Positions 18,539-28,412 of a stretch of 34,929 nucleotides of DNA are shown here, one piece after another. The position numbers were made by a program, and so were the translations under genes. Numbering within the stretch: position 1 is the stretch's first letter; each line of letters opens with the position of its first letter. The stretch comes from Poteriospumella lacustris (Eukaryota > Sar > Chrysophyceae > Chromulinales > Dinobryaceae). Below the pieces are notes generated by a model, which saw only the letters and a list, made by a program, of their open reading frames with translations, did no database searches and had not been told where the DNA came from. The DNA is taken from positions 4,241-39,169 of the forward strand of contig SMOI01000289.1 in the NCBI GenBank assembly GCA_008000375.1. The letters run 5' to 3'.

Positions 18539-19546
18539 TCAATTAGGTACACATAGACGCATTAATCTACAGGGTTCTACGCGAGCCTATCCGCTTAATC
18601 CTGGAACACCGCCTTCGGCTGCAGACCTTCGTGGCCGTTGTCCAGCTGTCCGGCGATCTTCTTCGACGATAATTGCGACATCAACAGGTCCAGGCGTCCC
18701 GCCAACGACGACAAGCGCGTGTACGCCTGCAAGCGTTGCTCCAACATTTGATTCAAGCCGGCCAACTGCACGGATAAGTCGGGTACTGTGATTAAATACG
18801 ATAAATGGTTCTTCAAGATGCAGGAGATCCAGCGGGTGACCAACAGGCCGCGCGACGGACGCTTCTCGAACTTTGCTACCAGGACTTTCAACAGTTTCAG
18901 CACACGATGTGTCGATAAAAGCTTCGTCGTGGTGTCGATGACGTCCAAGTCTGTGTAGTTGAAGCATTGCTCGAGCAACGCGGCGTCTCCGGACTGCAAG
19001 GCTTGATCCAAAAGCGTCACCAGTGAGTCGGCCGACGGACCGGTGGCGTTTTTACTGACATTGTTGTTGCCCTCGCGGTCCTGCTCTTGTTCCAAAGCCG
19101 CCATTTGTCGGGACAACTGCTCCAATCGTTTGCCCAAAGGTACTTCGTCTTCACCTCCTCGCGAGGTCGCCACGACGCTGTCGTTCGATTCACTGACATC
19201 TGCGGGAACATCTTCCTTTCTCGATTTCTTCGCCTTCAACTTCTTGGACGAAGATGATGGAACGGCCACAGAGGCGCCGTTCGTGGGCTCGCTTTCGCTC
19301 AAGGCGCGTGGCCGCTTCTTGCCTTCGTTGTCGAACGGTCCAATCATTTTTATCTCGCGGCGGATTCAGTGACAGGAACCCAGCGAACAAACAAGTGCAA
19401 CACAGAATGACTGTCTCCGTCAGTTGTCTTGAAGCGCGTCATGCTCTTGCAATAACAGACCATGCTTGGCTTATCCATGGACCGTTCTCGCCAACGAGTG
19501 GTCCAGTGGTTGCACCCAACTGCCCAACTGCACAGAGTTACACAAA
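18539..19546 (-). repeat. Inverted duplication, right arm (1008 bp)
   Basis: This is the reverse complement of 17251-18258, with no difference found where I compared. Outside it the sequence (19547 on) is unrelated to that upstream of the left arm. Confidence 0.93.
18595..19347 (-). CDS. UTP12-domain protein (WDR43/Utp5 C-terminal type), copy 2
   Basis: A 250-residue product identical to the one at 17450-18202, on the opposite strand and convergent with it. The same 199 bp before the ATG (19347) and the same 56 bp after the stop are present, so both copies may be expressed if the promoter lies within 199 bp. Only farther upstream do they differ. Complete identity, silent sites included, means a very recent duplication, ongoing gene conversion between palindrome arms, or an assembly artefact. 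Confidence 0.82.
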   Translation of the reverse strand: MIGPFDNEGKKRPRALSESEPTNGASVAVPSSSSKKLKAKKSRKEDVPADVSESNDSVVATSRGGEDEVPLGKRLEQLSRQMAALEQEQDREGNNNVSKNATGPSADSLVTLLDQALQSGDAALLEQCFNYTDLDVIDTTTKLLSTHRVLKLLKVLVAKFEKRPSRGLLVTRWISCILKNHLSYLITVPDLSVQLAGLNQMLEQRLQAYTRLSSLAGRLDLLMSQLSSKKIAGQLDNGHEGLQPKAVFQD

Positions 19547-20040
19547 CATTCACTGCCAAACCCAATCTCCCCAAAACCTACCGTCGTTCAGCACCCCGTA
19601 CACGTACTCCATCCATACTGTATTCTAGTACAAAGGAGAGAACCAGCTTAGATAGAATATTGAAAGGAGAGAGGACAACGCTTGTAGAGGTTGAAGTGTC
19701 AGATACAAATCATTGATGAGTGGATTGTCCCGGCGCATGTATGTACGCAGTTTTTAGTGAGTCGTTGGTGGGCACAAACACATTGCCCTTAGAGTCTTAT
19801 CGTTGTTCAATTACGGAGAATTCTACTCTTGTTTAATTCGCAATAAAATGCATGAGTGATTCATAAACGGCTTGGAAATAAAAGTGATGATTTGCTCGTC
19901 GGCAAGAGCAAAGAGTGCAAAGAGGACAGACACCGAAAAGGTTCGCCCACATTCACAAACAACAAACAATCCGTTGCTTTCTAATACAATACCTTTCGTC
20001 CCGTCCAAATAAAGCTGAGCAACAGGAGGGAGTATGGTCC
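19547..20040. other. Intergenic (494 bp)
   Basis: Single-copy sequence between the right arm and the stop of the minus-strand gene at 20041. No ORF with protein character, RNA gene or repeat was recognised. Confidence 0.5.
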
Positions 20041-20649
20041 TTACTTTAAGTGACTCATGATGTCGAAGAAGAGATCCGCCTCATCTTCGACAGAGGCAAC
20101 TTGACACTCGACAACCACTCCCTGCGTGGCCATTTTCTGAGGAATAAGATCTCGGAACTTAGCCATCATTCCTTCGTTGATGCTGCTGAAGACTTTGTCG
20201 TCAACACGTGACTCGACGGTGTCCTTTAGTCCCAACGATGTGGCAGCAACCAGCAAAGTCGAGAAGTTTGTGGCGAATTCTTCACCCTTCGCCGACAGAA
20301 TCAGCTGAAGAGTGTCCACGTCTACGACTTGAACACGAATGACCACGAATGGGCCGTGTTGAAACTTGACTTCCATGTCTGCCTCAATGCCAAGCTCAGA
20401 AGTGGCACTGTGAACGCCATCGATCAACTTCTCAGCGAGGTTTTCAACAATCTTGTCGTCCGAAATCAATTTGTTGGCAGCAAATGCTGCAGCTCTCCCA
20501 AAAATTCCACTTCCGGCCTTTTCAGCCACTTTACTTGCCACCACTTCATCTTTATTCAGCAACGTAACATTCAAGAAAAACGGTTTGCATCGACGAACGG
20601 ATCGTTGATCAACGCTTTCCGCACTGTTCTTGCGTCCTCTTCCGTCCAT
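20041..20649 (-). CDS. Unrecognised 202-residue protein
   Basis: A single exon from ATG 20649; the frame extends three codons further but only to a TTG. The N-terminus (MDGRGRKNSAESVDQRSVRR) is basic and polar. A Gly/Ala-rich amphipathic stretch follows (EKAGSGIFGRAAAFAANKL), then a helix (KIVENLAEKLIDGVHSA), then beta-rich segments (MEVKFQHGPFVVIRVQVVDV, GVVVECQVASV). No signal peptide, membrane span or catalytic motif is seen. The pattern of a Gly/Ala helix plus paired beta segments suggests a small alpha/beta domain that may contact lipid or another protein, but that is a guess. The codon pattern and the intact frame argue it is real. Confidence 0.6.
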   Translation of the reverse strand: MDGRGRKNSAESVDQRSVRRCKPFFLNVTLLNKDEVVASKVAEKAGSGIFGRAAAFAANKLISDDKIVENLAEKLIDGVHSATSELGIEADMEVKFQHGPFVVIRVQVVDVDTLQLILSAKGEEFATNFSTLLVAATSLGLKDTVESRVDDKVFSSINEGMMAKFRDLIPQKMATQGVVVECQVASVEDEADLFFDIMSHLK

Positions 20650-21015
20650 GTTTGCCAATAGGTTTAAGGGATACTTGAAGGCGATAGTAGAGGCATTCAG
20701 TTGTGACCTATATTCTAATTCGTGCCTTGTCCGTGTCGTCTTTGTCCTATTCCCTTCTGATGAAAATCTTCTCAGAGCTCTCTGCTCACGCCTCGACCAA
20801 TACAGTACACACTTTCCCAGAGTAACTACTTAGTATACTTGATTGTAAGGAACTAAGTTGTACGTACACATGCCACAACAGGAACAGGTGTGATGACCCC
20901 TCCTCCTCCTCATACATGGCATTTAGTGTACCAGTTACAACGGTGTATATTGTGTCAACAAAGAAGATTTCAACAGCAAAGCGGAAGGGGGGATTGCTTG
21001 CAACCGAACCCTTCG
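20650..21015. other. Intergenic (366 bp)
   Basis: It lies between the start of the 202-residue gene and the stop of the methyltransferase gene, both on the minus strand. It should hold the promoter of the former and the 3' UTR of the latter. Nothing else was recognised. Confidence 0.5.
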
Positions 21016-22510
21016 CTATTTTTGTTGGGGGTCTCGTTTGGTGGCCGTCATCATACCGTATTCCATCAGCCCACTACGAAACGACTGGTGCATACGCACG
21101 AGAGTCAATCCATCACGGAAACATTTCCACCACAATCGGGGACGACCAAAGACGGGCCATGGATCAAAGATACCAACCCAAATCGAATGCAACCAACTGG
21201 TAATCGTTTGTTTGGTCCAATCCGCCGTCTTCACGTGTGCCAAGTGACCGGTGCCTTCCATCAACTTGGCATACGCATCAATCGAAATGAAAAACGGATG
21301 CGTCCATTCGGAATACAAGAAATTCAACATGCGTTGCTCCTTCTCATTGAACGGACGGTTGGTATCATCCCGTTGGCACCAGGTGGCAATGACCACTTTC
21401 CCGCCTGGCTTCAACACCCGCGTCATTTCTTCCACATACTTCTTCTTGTCTGGCATGTGTTCACCTGATTCACAAGCCCATACCAAATCAAAGGAATTGT
21501 CTGGAAAGGTCATGTTCAAGGCATCCATGACCCGAAATTCTGCGTTGACGACATTTTGTTGCGCCGCCAATTCAGCGGCGCGTTTCGCTTGGACAGGTGA
21601 CAAGGTAATACCCGTCACCTTGGCGTTGGTACTGCCAAACTTTTTGGCCAAATACCGTGACGTGCCACCGATACCACAGCCGACATCCAGCACTTGAATG
21701 GGCTTCGCCGGTGAGGCATCGAACTCGGAGAACTTCAACATTTCGTCGACGAAGTCGAATTTCGCCTGAATGAAGTTTTTCGGCGGCGGTAGAAGATCGT
21801 GGGAGTTACGCTCTTTGTCCCTGTATAGGTGCAAATGGGGGGGGGGCAAGAGCATGTCAGATATACATCCAATTGCGGTGATGACGGCTGGTCTGTCAGT
21901 CAGTCTTACCCGTAGTACCCCAGGTGGATGTGCTCGCCCCAGTAGTGCTCCAAGATGCCCTCCTGTGTCGTCACGCGACCCAGCAAGGTGAAATAACGGC
22001 GAAAACATTTGTACAAGAGGGTGAGAGGGTCACTTACGGATGACCAGGCGTCGTACTCGCGACCCACCGAGTTCTCGTCCTTGTTGTACGTTCGCGACGG
22101 TGTCCACAGCATTTGGTCGGCCCATCTTCACAGCAACAGCCACATCACACACAAGCTACGACGACAAACATCGCTGATCCAATGAACTTACTTGATGAGA
22201 AACGCGACGGCGGCAATGATACTAATCCCGACGCCCGGGGAACTCAGCCAAGAGTCGGCGATCGCTGAGGTATTGAAGAGATCGACCATATTAATGCGAC
22301 AGCAGCAAACGATTGCAAGATAATATCCTCACCCTTCGACGAGTGAAGCGACTTTTCGTTATTGTGCGCGATTACTGCAGTTGATCGCCCTACTGAGGTG
22401 GCCTTCTGTGATCCGCCAAGGACGGGAAGCTTGAATCCTCGTGGGGAGAATGCTACCACTCCTAGCTGCGGCAATGCTAGCCAGAGAATCATGCACAATG
22501 TTCGACGCAT
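21016..22510 (-). CDS. Gamma-tocopherol methyltransferase-like SAM-dependent methyltransferase with plastid-targeting presequence
   Basis: Five exons (22510-22333, 22264-22192, 22125-22038, 21962-21910, 21820-21016) splice in frame at every junction to 398 residues. The N-terminus MRRTLCMILWLALPQLGVVAFSP is a signal peptide with Ala20|Phe21, the A|F context of plastid-targeted proteins in red secondary-plastid algae; a Ser/Lys/Arg-rich transit-like part follows. A short hydrophobic segment (70-83) could anchor it. Then come WGEHIHLGYYG (121-131) and motif I VLDVGCGIGG (174-183), later FDLVWACESGEHM and LKPGGKVVIATW. The C-terminus (SWLHSIWVGIFDPWPVFG ... LMEYGMMTATK) resembles gamma-TMT/VTE4 relatives. 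The expected reaction is methyl transfer from SAM to gamma-tocopherol or a related prenyl-quinol in the plastid; the exact acceptor is uncertain. Confidence 0.85.
21821..21909 (-). other. Intron 4 of the methyltransferase gene
   Basis: The donor GTAAGA follows TAC TAC GG and the acceptor CACCTATACAG precedes GGACAAAG. It is 89 bp, phase 2. A G10 run (C on the coding strand, 21837-21846) sits just before the acceptor. Confidence 0.8.
21963..22037 (-). other. Intron 3 of the methyltransferase gene
   Basis: The donor GTAAGT follows TCA TCC and the acceptor ACGACACAG precedes GAG GGC ATC. It is 75 bp, phase 0. It happens to be free of in-frame stops, so retention would insert 25 residues before the WGEH motif. 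Confidence 0.75.
22126..22191 (-). other. Intron 2 of the methyltransferase gene
   Basis: The donor GTAAGT follows CTC ATC AA and the acceptor GCTGTGAAG precedes ATGGGCCGAC. It is 66 bp, phase 2. It links the hydrophobic segment to KWADQMLW. Confidence 0.75.
22265..22332 (-). other. Intron 1 of the methyltransferase gene
   Basis: The donor GTGAGG follows TCG AAG G and the acceptor ATACCTCAG precedes CGATCGCC. It is 68 bp, phase 1. Splicing joins the targeting presequence to the mature protein. Confidence 0.72.
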
Positions 22511-23023
22511 TGGATCTTTTCGCCTACTATAGCAAGAAAAATCGGATGTGAAAGTGCTTATTCGACTTTAGTTTGCATCGGTTTTTGGTTTGTTGATCGA
22601 TCGCGAGCCGCCGCCGCCGTCAGACGCATCGACACCCTTTCGCCGTCATCGTCCTCTTGTCACTGCACACGACGACGACGGCGGCGATGCCTACCCGCGC
22701 TACCAACGGACGGTTCTCTTCGGTGACATCGGTTGCAGACGCCTTGTTCAGATTGTCTGTCCCACCCATATTTTTTGAAACGCCCTCGTGATCAATTTGA
22801 ACCGGCCGCCACCGCGGCGAACGAATCGATTCGTTGGCCTCGAACTGGAACAAGGGGCAAGGGGCCTCTCTCACGAGAGAAAGACTTTAGTCAAAATCCC
22901 AACCTGTTTATATTTATTGAATTGACAGATAACCCCCGCACCCCCCTGGTGGATATATTTTTTTGTCCGTTGTGAAAGCGTTTTGTTGCCAGAAACCGTG
23001 CACTGATTCGTGTGGGAGAAAAT
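22511..23023. promoter_or_regulatory. Divergent intergenic region (putative bidirectional promoter)
   Basis: These 513 bp lie between the methyltransferase (minus) and PH-protein (plus) start codons. A perfect 16-bp palindrome AACGAATCGATTCGTT lies at 22820-22835 and could be a dimeric factor site. An AT-rich TATATTTTTTT lies near 22953-22965, 60-70 bp before the PH-protein ATG. Both assignments are inference. Confidence 0.35.
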
Positions 23024-26000
23024 ATGGACGACGACGAACTGGCAGGTGCTGTTTCTTCCTGTGCCATTGATGGTTTGGCTATATTATGGTAAGTATAGTA
23101 TGTATTTGTTTCAATGAAGGCGCCTGGTTCCGTCCTAATGGAGAGGCCACAACTTCTTGTAGCAAGCGCGTATCCCCCGGTGGATCGTTTTTCCCCGATG
23201 GAGCAGAGGTGGACGAGTTAACGGCGAAGATCTTGGCGGGCGAAGCGTCTAAATCTGATTTCGACACCCCCTCCTCGTCGGGAACCGTCTGGGCCGCCAT
23301 CGTTCGTGCGGCGCAGTCGTTCAAACTCAGTCAGTACTTCGTCGACAGCGCCCAGGACATGTCCAACATCCCCGTCCATTTCAGTCGCTTCATTGGCGCA
23401 TTCATCTCTACCTTTGAAGTGGTTCTGGACATCGTCCCCGCCGAGATCGAAACGCTCGTCTCCGACGTGCAGACGCTCTTTGTCCCGCCGAATTCCCCCG
23501 AACGCGTCGACGACAAAGTCGTCCAACTGCTACGCGAGTACAAAGACTTGTTCCCTTACTCGTACATGTTCAATCGACGCAGTGGCAAGTACCCCAAGTC
23601 GTCGTTTGACGTCGTGAACCGCTACTACAAGATGCGGCAGAGCATGAACAGCCACTCGCTCGGCAGCGAAGACGACGACCGGTTCAAAGACGACGGCGAC
23701 GACGATACGCTCGGCGACAGTTTCACCCCCGAGAACTTCCCCGACCTTCTCACGCCCACCATTCTGCCGCTGAAGCCGTTCTCCCATCACGTCGAGGCCC
23801 ACCACCATGGCAGCAGCGCGCCGCCACCGACTCGTGGCGCCGCTCGCGACTACTCCGACGCCGTGCAGTACTCCCCCACCTCCGCCTCCGCCGCGGCCGC
23901 CGCCGCCGCCGCAGCTGCCTCCTCCTCCAGCAACAGCAACAGCAATAACAGCAGTAGCGCCGGTAGCAGCCTCCATCGCGGCGGTGGCGGGCCCAGCGAC
24001 GCGTCGATCAGCGACATTCGCCACGTCGACCCCGACGGCATCCCCTACACCCCCGACGGCGCCTCCATCCTCGACGCCTACTACCACAACTTCGCCACGC
24101 AGCCGCCGCTGGTGGAGGAAGACGAAGAAGACTCCGACGAGGACCAGCCGTATTTCCCGCAGCGGCGGCCGGTGCGACGTGTCACGCGGATGAAGCGTAG
24201 CCACCACCACGGCGCCGGCGCGGGCGGCGGTGGCGGCGGGGCGAGCAAACTGACGCGCCGCCGACCCTCCGACGAAGACCGTAGCAGCGCCACCGTCGCC
24301 AACACGACGTCCAACGCGGCGTTGTTGAGCGGCGGCAGCGGCGGCAGCGGCAGCGGCAAGGCCGTGGCCTCGTCGTCTGTCGGTGCCGCAGCTGCTACAA
24401 CCGCTGCCGGTGGCGCAGCGGGGCTGGGCAACAGCCTGCGGCTGTCCACCAAGACGGTCACGTTTGCGGCGGAGAACGAGTACCAAGAGGTGGCCGCGGC
24501 GGCGGTGGCGGGCCCCGCGGGGCCGCTGCTGGACGACAGCCTCGACGGAGACGAAGACGGCGACGGCGACGGCTACGGCTACGGCTACGGCTACGGCGGT
24601 GGGGCGCGAGGGGGCGCCGCGGTGAACAGCAGCCAACAGTCGCTGTCGTCGCAGGAGAGCGATGACGCGTTGACGTTTCTGCAGCGCGAACAGCGCGTCA
24701 CAACGACCACGACGACGACGACGACGACGTCGTCGGGGGCGGCCGCTCGCAGCGGTGGCGGTGGCGGTGGCGGTGGTGGAGGGGCGGCGAAGCGCCTGCC
24801 GAACCGCTACGGCCTCGTCGAAGATGACGACGAGGACGACGAGGACGGCAGCGACACCGGTGGCCGCCGTGACGGCAGCGGTGGCGGCGGGGCGAGCGCG
24901 GTGACCGCGTTCGACCTGGAGCACGACGACGACGACGACGACGACGGGGGCAGCGGCGGGCGCCATCGCCGCGCGACGGCAGCATCGAGTCGCGGTGGCC
25001 CAACCGCTGCGACTGCGGCTGCGACTGCGACTGCGGCTGCATCGGCGGCGCTGCCTCGCTCGGCGTCCGGTTCCTGGGCCCACAGCGGTGGCGGCGGCGG
25101 CGGCGGCGATCGTCGCGTCAATCCGCTCGACGCCCACCGCGGCCACGGCAGCGGCGGCGACAGTGACGACAGCAGCCTCGAGCTCAGCGACGGCGGGCAC
25201 AGCGGCGGTAGTGGCAGTGGCAGTGGCGGCGGACGTCGCTCGCGTCGTCGCGATGGCAGCGGGCACGACGACGACGACGACTCGAAGTCGTCGCTGACCG
25301 CGTCGCCGGCCCCCGCCGCCGCCCCCAGCGCCACCGTCACAGCGCCGAAGTACCGCAACCCGCTGAACGCGACGCTGGAGGAAGAAGAGTTCCGCCGCCA
25401 GCGACAGGCGACGACGAAGACGACGGCGGCGGCGGCGGCGGCGACGTTGAACCGCTACGACCGCGACGACGACGACAACGATGGCGACGACGATGACGCG
25501 GCCAGCGGGCGATCGCAGCGGTCGCGCGCGTCCGATCCGTGGGCCACCGCCGCTACCCGTGACGCTGGCAGTGGCGCCAGTGGCGGCAGTGGCACTGGCG
25601 GCGGTGGCGGTGGGTGGGCGACAGCGAAGCCCGCCGCGTCGTCGTCGTCGTCTCGTTCGTCGGCCGCGTCGGCCGCGGACGTCTCGCCCGTCTCGTCGCC
25701 GTACGACCGCGGCGTCCTGCCCGCGCGCCGGCCCTTCACCTACGAGCGCCACTACGACGACTTCGTCCACCGCGACGCCGCCGCCGCCCACCGCCGCGAC
25801 GGCGACGGTGACGATGCGCCGATCTTCGCCGACCAGCTCGACCCGCGGCTCTTCCAGCGACAGCCGCCGCCGCCGCCGTCGCAGGAGGCGGAGGCGGAGG
25901 ACCCGCGACGGGCGCAGCTGAAGGACCATCTGCGACGCTTCAAAGCGACGCGAACTGCGAAACCGTCGCAGCCGCAGTCGCCGCCGCAGCAGTCGCCGCC

Positions 26001-27987
26001 GCCGCCGCACGAGACGCGGCCCTCGTCGCGGTACTTCGCACCGGAGTTCCTCATCCACCGCCGCCAGTACCTCCTCGACGAGGCGGCCCAAGCGGCGGCG
26101 GCGGCCCAAGCGGCGGCGGCGGCGGGCTACGACCACGACCGCGACGACGACGGCCACGACGCCGCCGGCGGTCGCAGCGGCGGCGGTGGCGGTGGCGGTG
26201 AGTCGGTGGCGGAGTCGATGCGCGAGGCGCACGTCATTCGGCGGTCGCTGGAGACGTGGCGCACGCACTTCGCGCGGCCGGAGGAGCTGCTGCGCGACTG
26301 GCACGAGAGCCTCGCCCCCGACGGTCGCTTCGGTGGCGACGGAGGCGACGGCGACGAACGCGACGGTGGCGACGGTGCCGCGGAGGGGCTGCCGACGCTG
26401 CGGCGGGTCGCCAGTCTGCGTCTGCCACCGACGGCGGCGTTGGCGTCGGCGTCGGTGGCGGCGTCGTGGGACTCGACGACCGGCGGCGGTGGCGGCGCGT
26501 CGCAGCGGCGGCGAACGAAACCGTCGACGACCGGCGGCGGCGGCGGCGGCGGTGGCGACAGCGTCGCCTCGTCGGCCGCGTCGCTGTCGCTGGGCCCCTC
26601 CGCCGGTGGCGGTACCGCCGCCGTCTTCGCGAGTCGCGAGGCGGAGGAGCTGTGGCACATGCAGCGGCTGCGGCAGTCGTCGTCCTCCGTCGTGCTCGCC
26701 AGTCTCAACCACCCGCCGCTACTGCCGCTGTCGTCTGCTGCGTCGGTGTCGGCGTCGGTGTCGGCGTCGGTGTCGCAGCAGCCGTTTCAGGAGCTGCCGC
26801 CGCAGGAAATGGTCGCGCTGCCGCCGCGGAGCGAGTTCGGCCGGGCGACGGGGGTGATCCTCGAGGGCCACCTGCTGAAGAAGTCGACGAGGAACTTCAT
26901 CAACCGCTGGAAGAAGGTCCGTGCCGTGTGTGTCCCTCTGTGTCTGTCTGTCCGTGTGTCTGTCCGTGTGTCGCACTGTGTCTCGGTGTGTCACACTGTG
27001 TCTCGATGTGTCGCGCTAACGTCTCTCCCTCTGTGTCTCTGTGTGTCTCTGTGTGTCTCCCTCTGTGTCGCTGTGTGTCTCTGTGTGTAGCGGTATTTCG
27101 TGCTGCGGGAGTCGTCGCAGTGTTTCTGCGAGTTGTGGATCTACGGCCAGGCGCTGGAGGCGGCGTGGGGCACGGTGCCGCTGCGGCCCAAGGCGCGCAT
27201 CCCCGTGCTCGACATCGCCCAGGTCGCCGCGGTGGGCGGCGCCAACGCGGCCCAGGCCAGTCGCGAGATACACCTCACCTTCCAGGCGTTTCACCCCGCC
27301 GGAGCGACGGGGCCCGCGTCCGCCGAGCGGCGCAGCGGCGGCGGTGGGCTGTTCTCGCGGCTCTTTTCGTCGTCGTCGTCGTCAGCGGCGGCGGCGTCGC
27401 GGTCTCCGTCTCCGGCGGCGGGCGCGGCCGCCATGCGGCGCAGCACAGGCCACATCAGCAGCGGCGGCGGCGGTGCGGTGCCGCCGTTGACCGCCGATAG
27501 CCTCGCTGCTGCTGCCGCTGCCGCCGCGTCGCATCGGACACCGTCGCCATCGCCGTCGCTGCCACCGACGGTGCCGCGTCGGACGCAGTCGCTGCGTCTG
27601 TCGTCGTCCCAACAGCCGCCGCAGCCACCGCAGCCGCAGCCGCAGCAGCAGTGGGAGACGGGGTCGGCGCACAGTTCGCAGAGCAACGGGTCGTCGGTGG
27701 AGTCGTCGGGCGAGGCGCGGCCCGGCTACTACGGCGACGTGGTGCGCGACATTTTCCTGCAGACGGAGACGGCCGAGCAGCGCCTGCTGTGGCTCATCGC
27801 CTTGACCAAAGCGGTGCAGGCTGCCCGCGAACAAGAGGCGCAGTGCCAACAGCTCGACGACGAGGCCTGGCACCGCTACGAACAAGAACTGCAACGTCAT
27901 CTACAACTTCAACCGCAACAACAACAACTGCAACAACAAGTGCAACTTCAACAACAACTTCAACCACCACCACCGCAGCACCAGTAA
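23024..27987 (+). CDS. Very long low-complexity protein with C-terminal split PH domain
   Basis: Three exons (23024-23088, 23163-26916, 27091-27987) join in frame to 1571 residues. The start MDDDELAGAVSS lies in the first exon; a 72-bp intron (GTAAGT...TTGTAG) removes in-frame stops. Residues about 23-210 are well folded and helical (TVWAAIVRAAQSFKLSQYF, HFSRFIGAFISTFEVVLDIV, VVQLLREYKDLFPYSYMF), of no family I recognise. About 210-1245 is extremely GC-rich low complexity: runs of Gly, Ala, Asp and Ser, and a GYGYGYGYGG tract. At 1252 a PH domain begins (EGHLLKKSTRNFINRWKK, exon junction, RYFVLRE). Its last helix (AEQRLLWLIALTKAV, Trp1507) is separated by a Ser/Pro/Gln insert of roughly 150 residues. 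The tail is Gln-rich. PH domains bind phosphoinositides or small GTPases, so membrane signalling is plausible. Confidence 0.8.
23089..23162 (+). other. Intron 1 of the PH-protein gene
   Basis: The donor GTAAGT follows ATA TTA TG and the acceptor ACTTCTTGTAG precedes CAAGCGCG. It is 74 bp, phase 2. Its size matches the other introns in the window, and without removal the first exon ends at TAA. Confidence 0.7.
26917..27090 (+). other. Intron 2 of the PH-protein gene, built of CTCTGTGTGT repeats
   Basis: The donor GTCCGT follows AAG AAG and the acceptor CTGTGTGTAG precedes CGG TAT TTC. It is 174 bp, phase 0, and almost wholly composed of degenerate TGTGTCTC/TCTGTGTG units. Removing it reconstitutes the PH core RWKKRYFVL. 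The frame reads through until a stop at its end. Confidence 0.8.
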
Positions 27988-28412
27988 CGGTGGGTGGGTG
28001 CAGCACTGGCGGTGGTTTGTGGCGGTAGCGGTGTTTGTGTGTGTCCTGTATATAAATGGAATAAATAGAGAGAGAACGGTGTGTCTGTGTGTTGTGTGTG
28101 TGTGAGGCGCTGTGGGCGGCTGGCTCTTTCGGGTTGATCGCTGTTACTGGTGGCGGGGGAAGAGGTACATTCGCAGTGGCGGTAGGAGAAGTACCGAGCC
28201 AGAGGGGGCAGGGACAGCAGAGGCAGAGGCAGGGGCAGGGGCAGGGGCAGAGGCTGCAGCGTGTGCCACAGACAGAGACAGCAGACAGACGGACGGATGG
28301 GACGGGGACGGAGGGACGGATGGCGGTGGGCCACCGACGATGACAGCGACAGCCGCCGCCGCGCCACAACAAAAGAGATGGAGCGGTCCTCGTAGGCAGC
28401 GCAGCGCCTGCC
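27988..28412. other. Intergenic between two convergent GC-rich genes
   Basis: These 425 bp hold a TGTGTCTGTG run near 28080-28105 and purine-rich GGCAGGGGCAGG repeats near 28205-28250. No gene is called. Both 3' UTRs should lie here. Confidence 0.5.

Noticed and set aside
20890-21697. Plus-strand frames antisense to the methyltransferase
   Set aside because: The opposite strand encodes clear SAM-methyltransferase motifs.
23530-26712. A 1060-codon open frame on the minus strand, antisense to the PH-protein gene
   Set aside because: It is Arg/Val/Ala-rich nonsense that mirrors the GC-rich repeat codons of the plus-strand gene. Very high GC removes stops from several frames at once. The plus-strand gene has PH motifs and sensible introns.
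26256-27500. A 414-codon plus-strand frame crossing the CTGTGTGT intron
   Set aside because: It is a shadow frame of the PH-protein gene and the GT-rich intron; no domain is seen.
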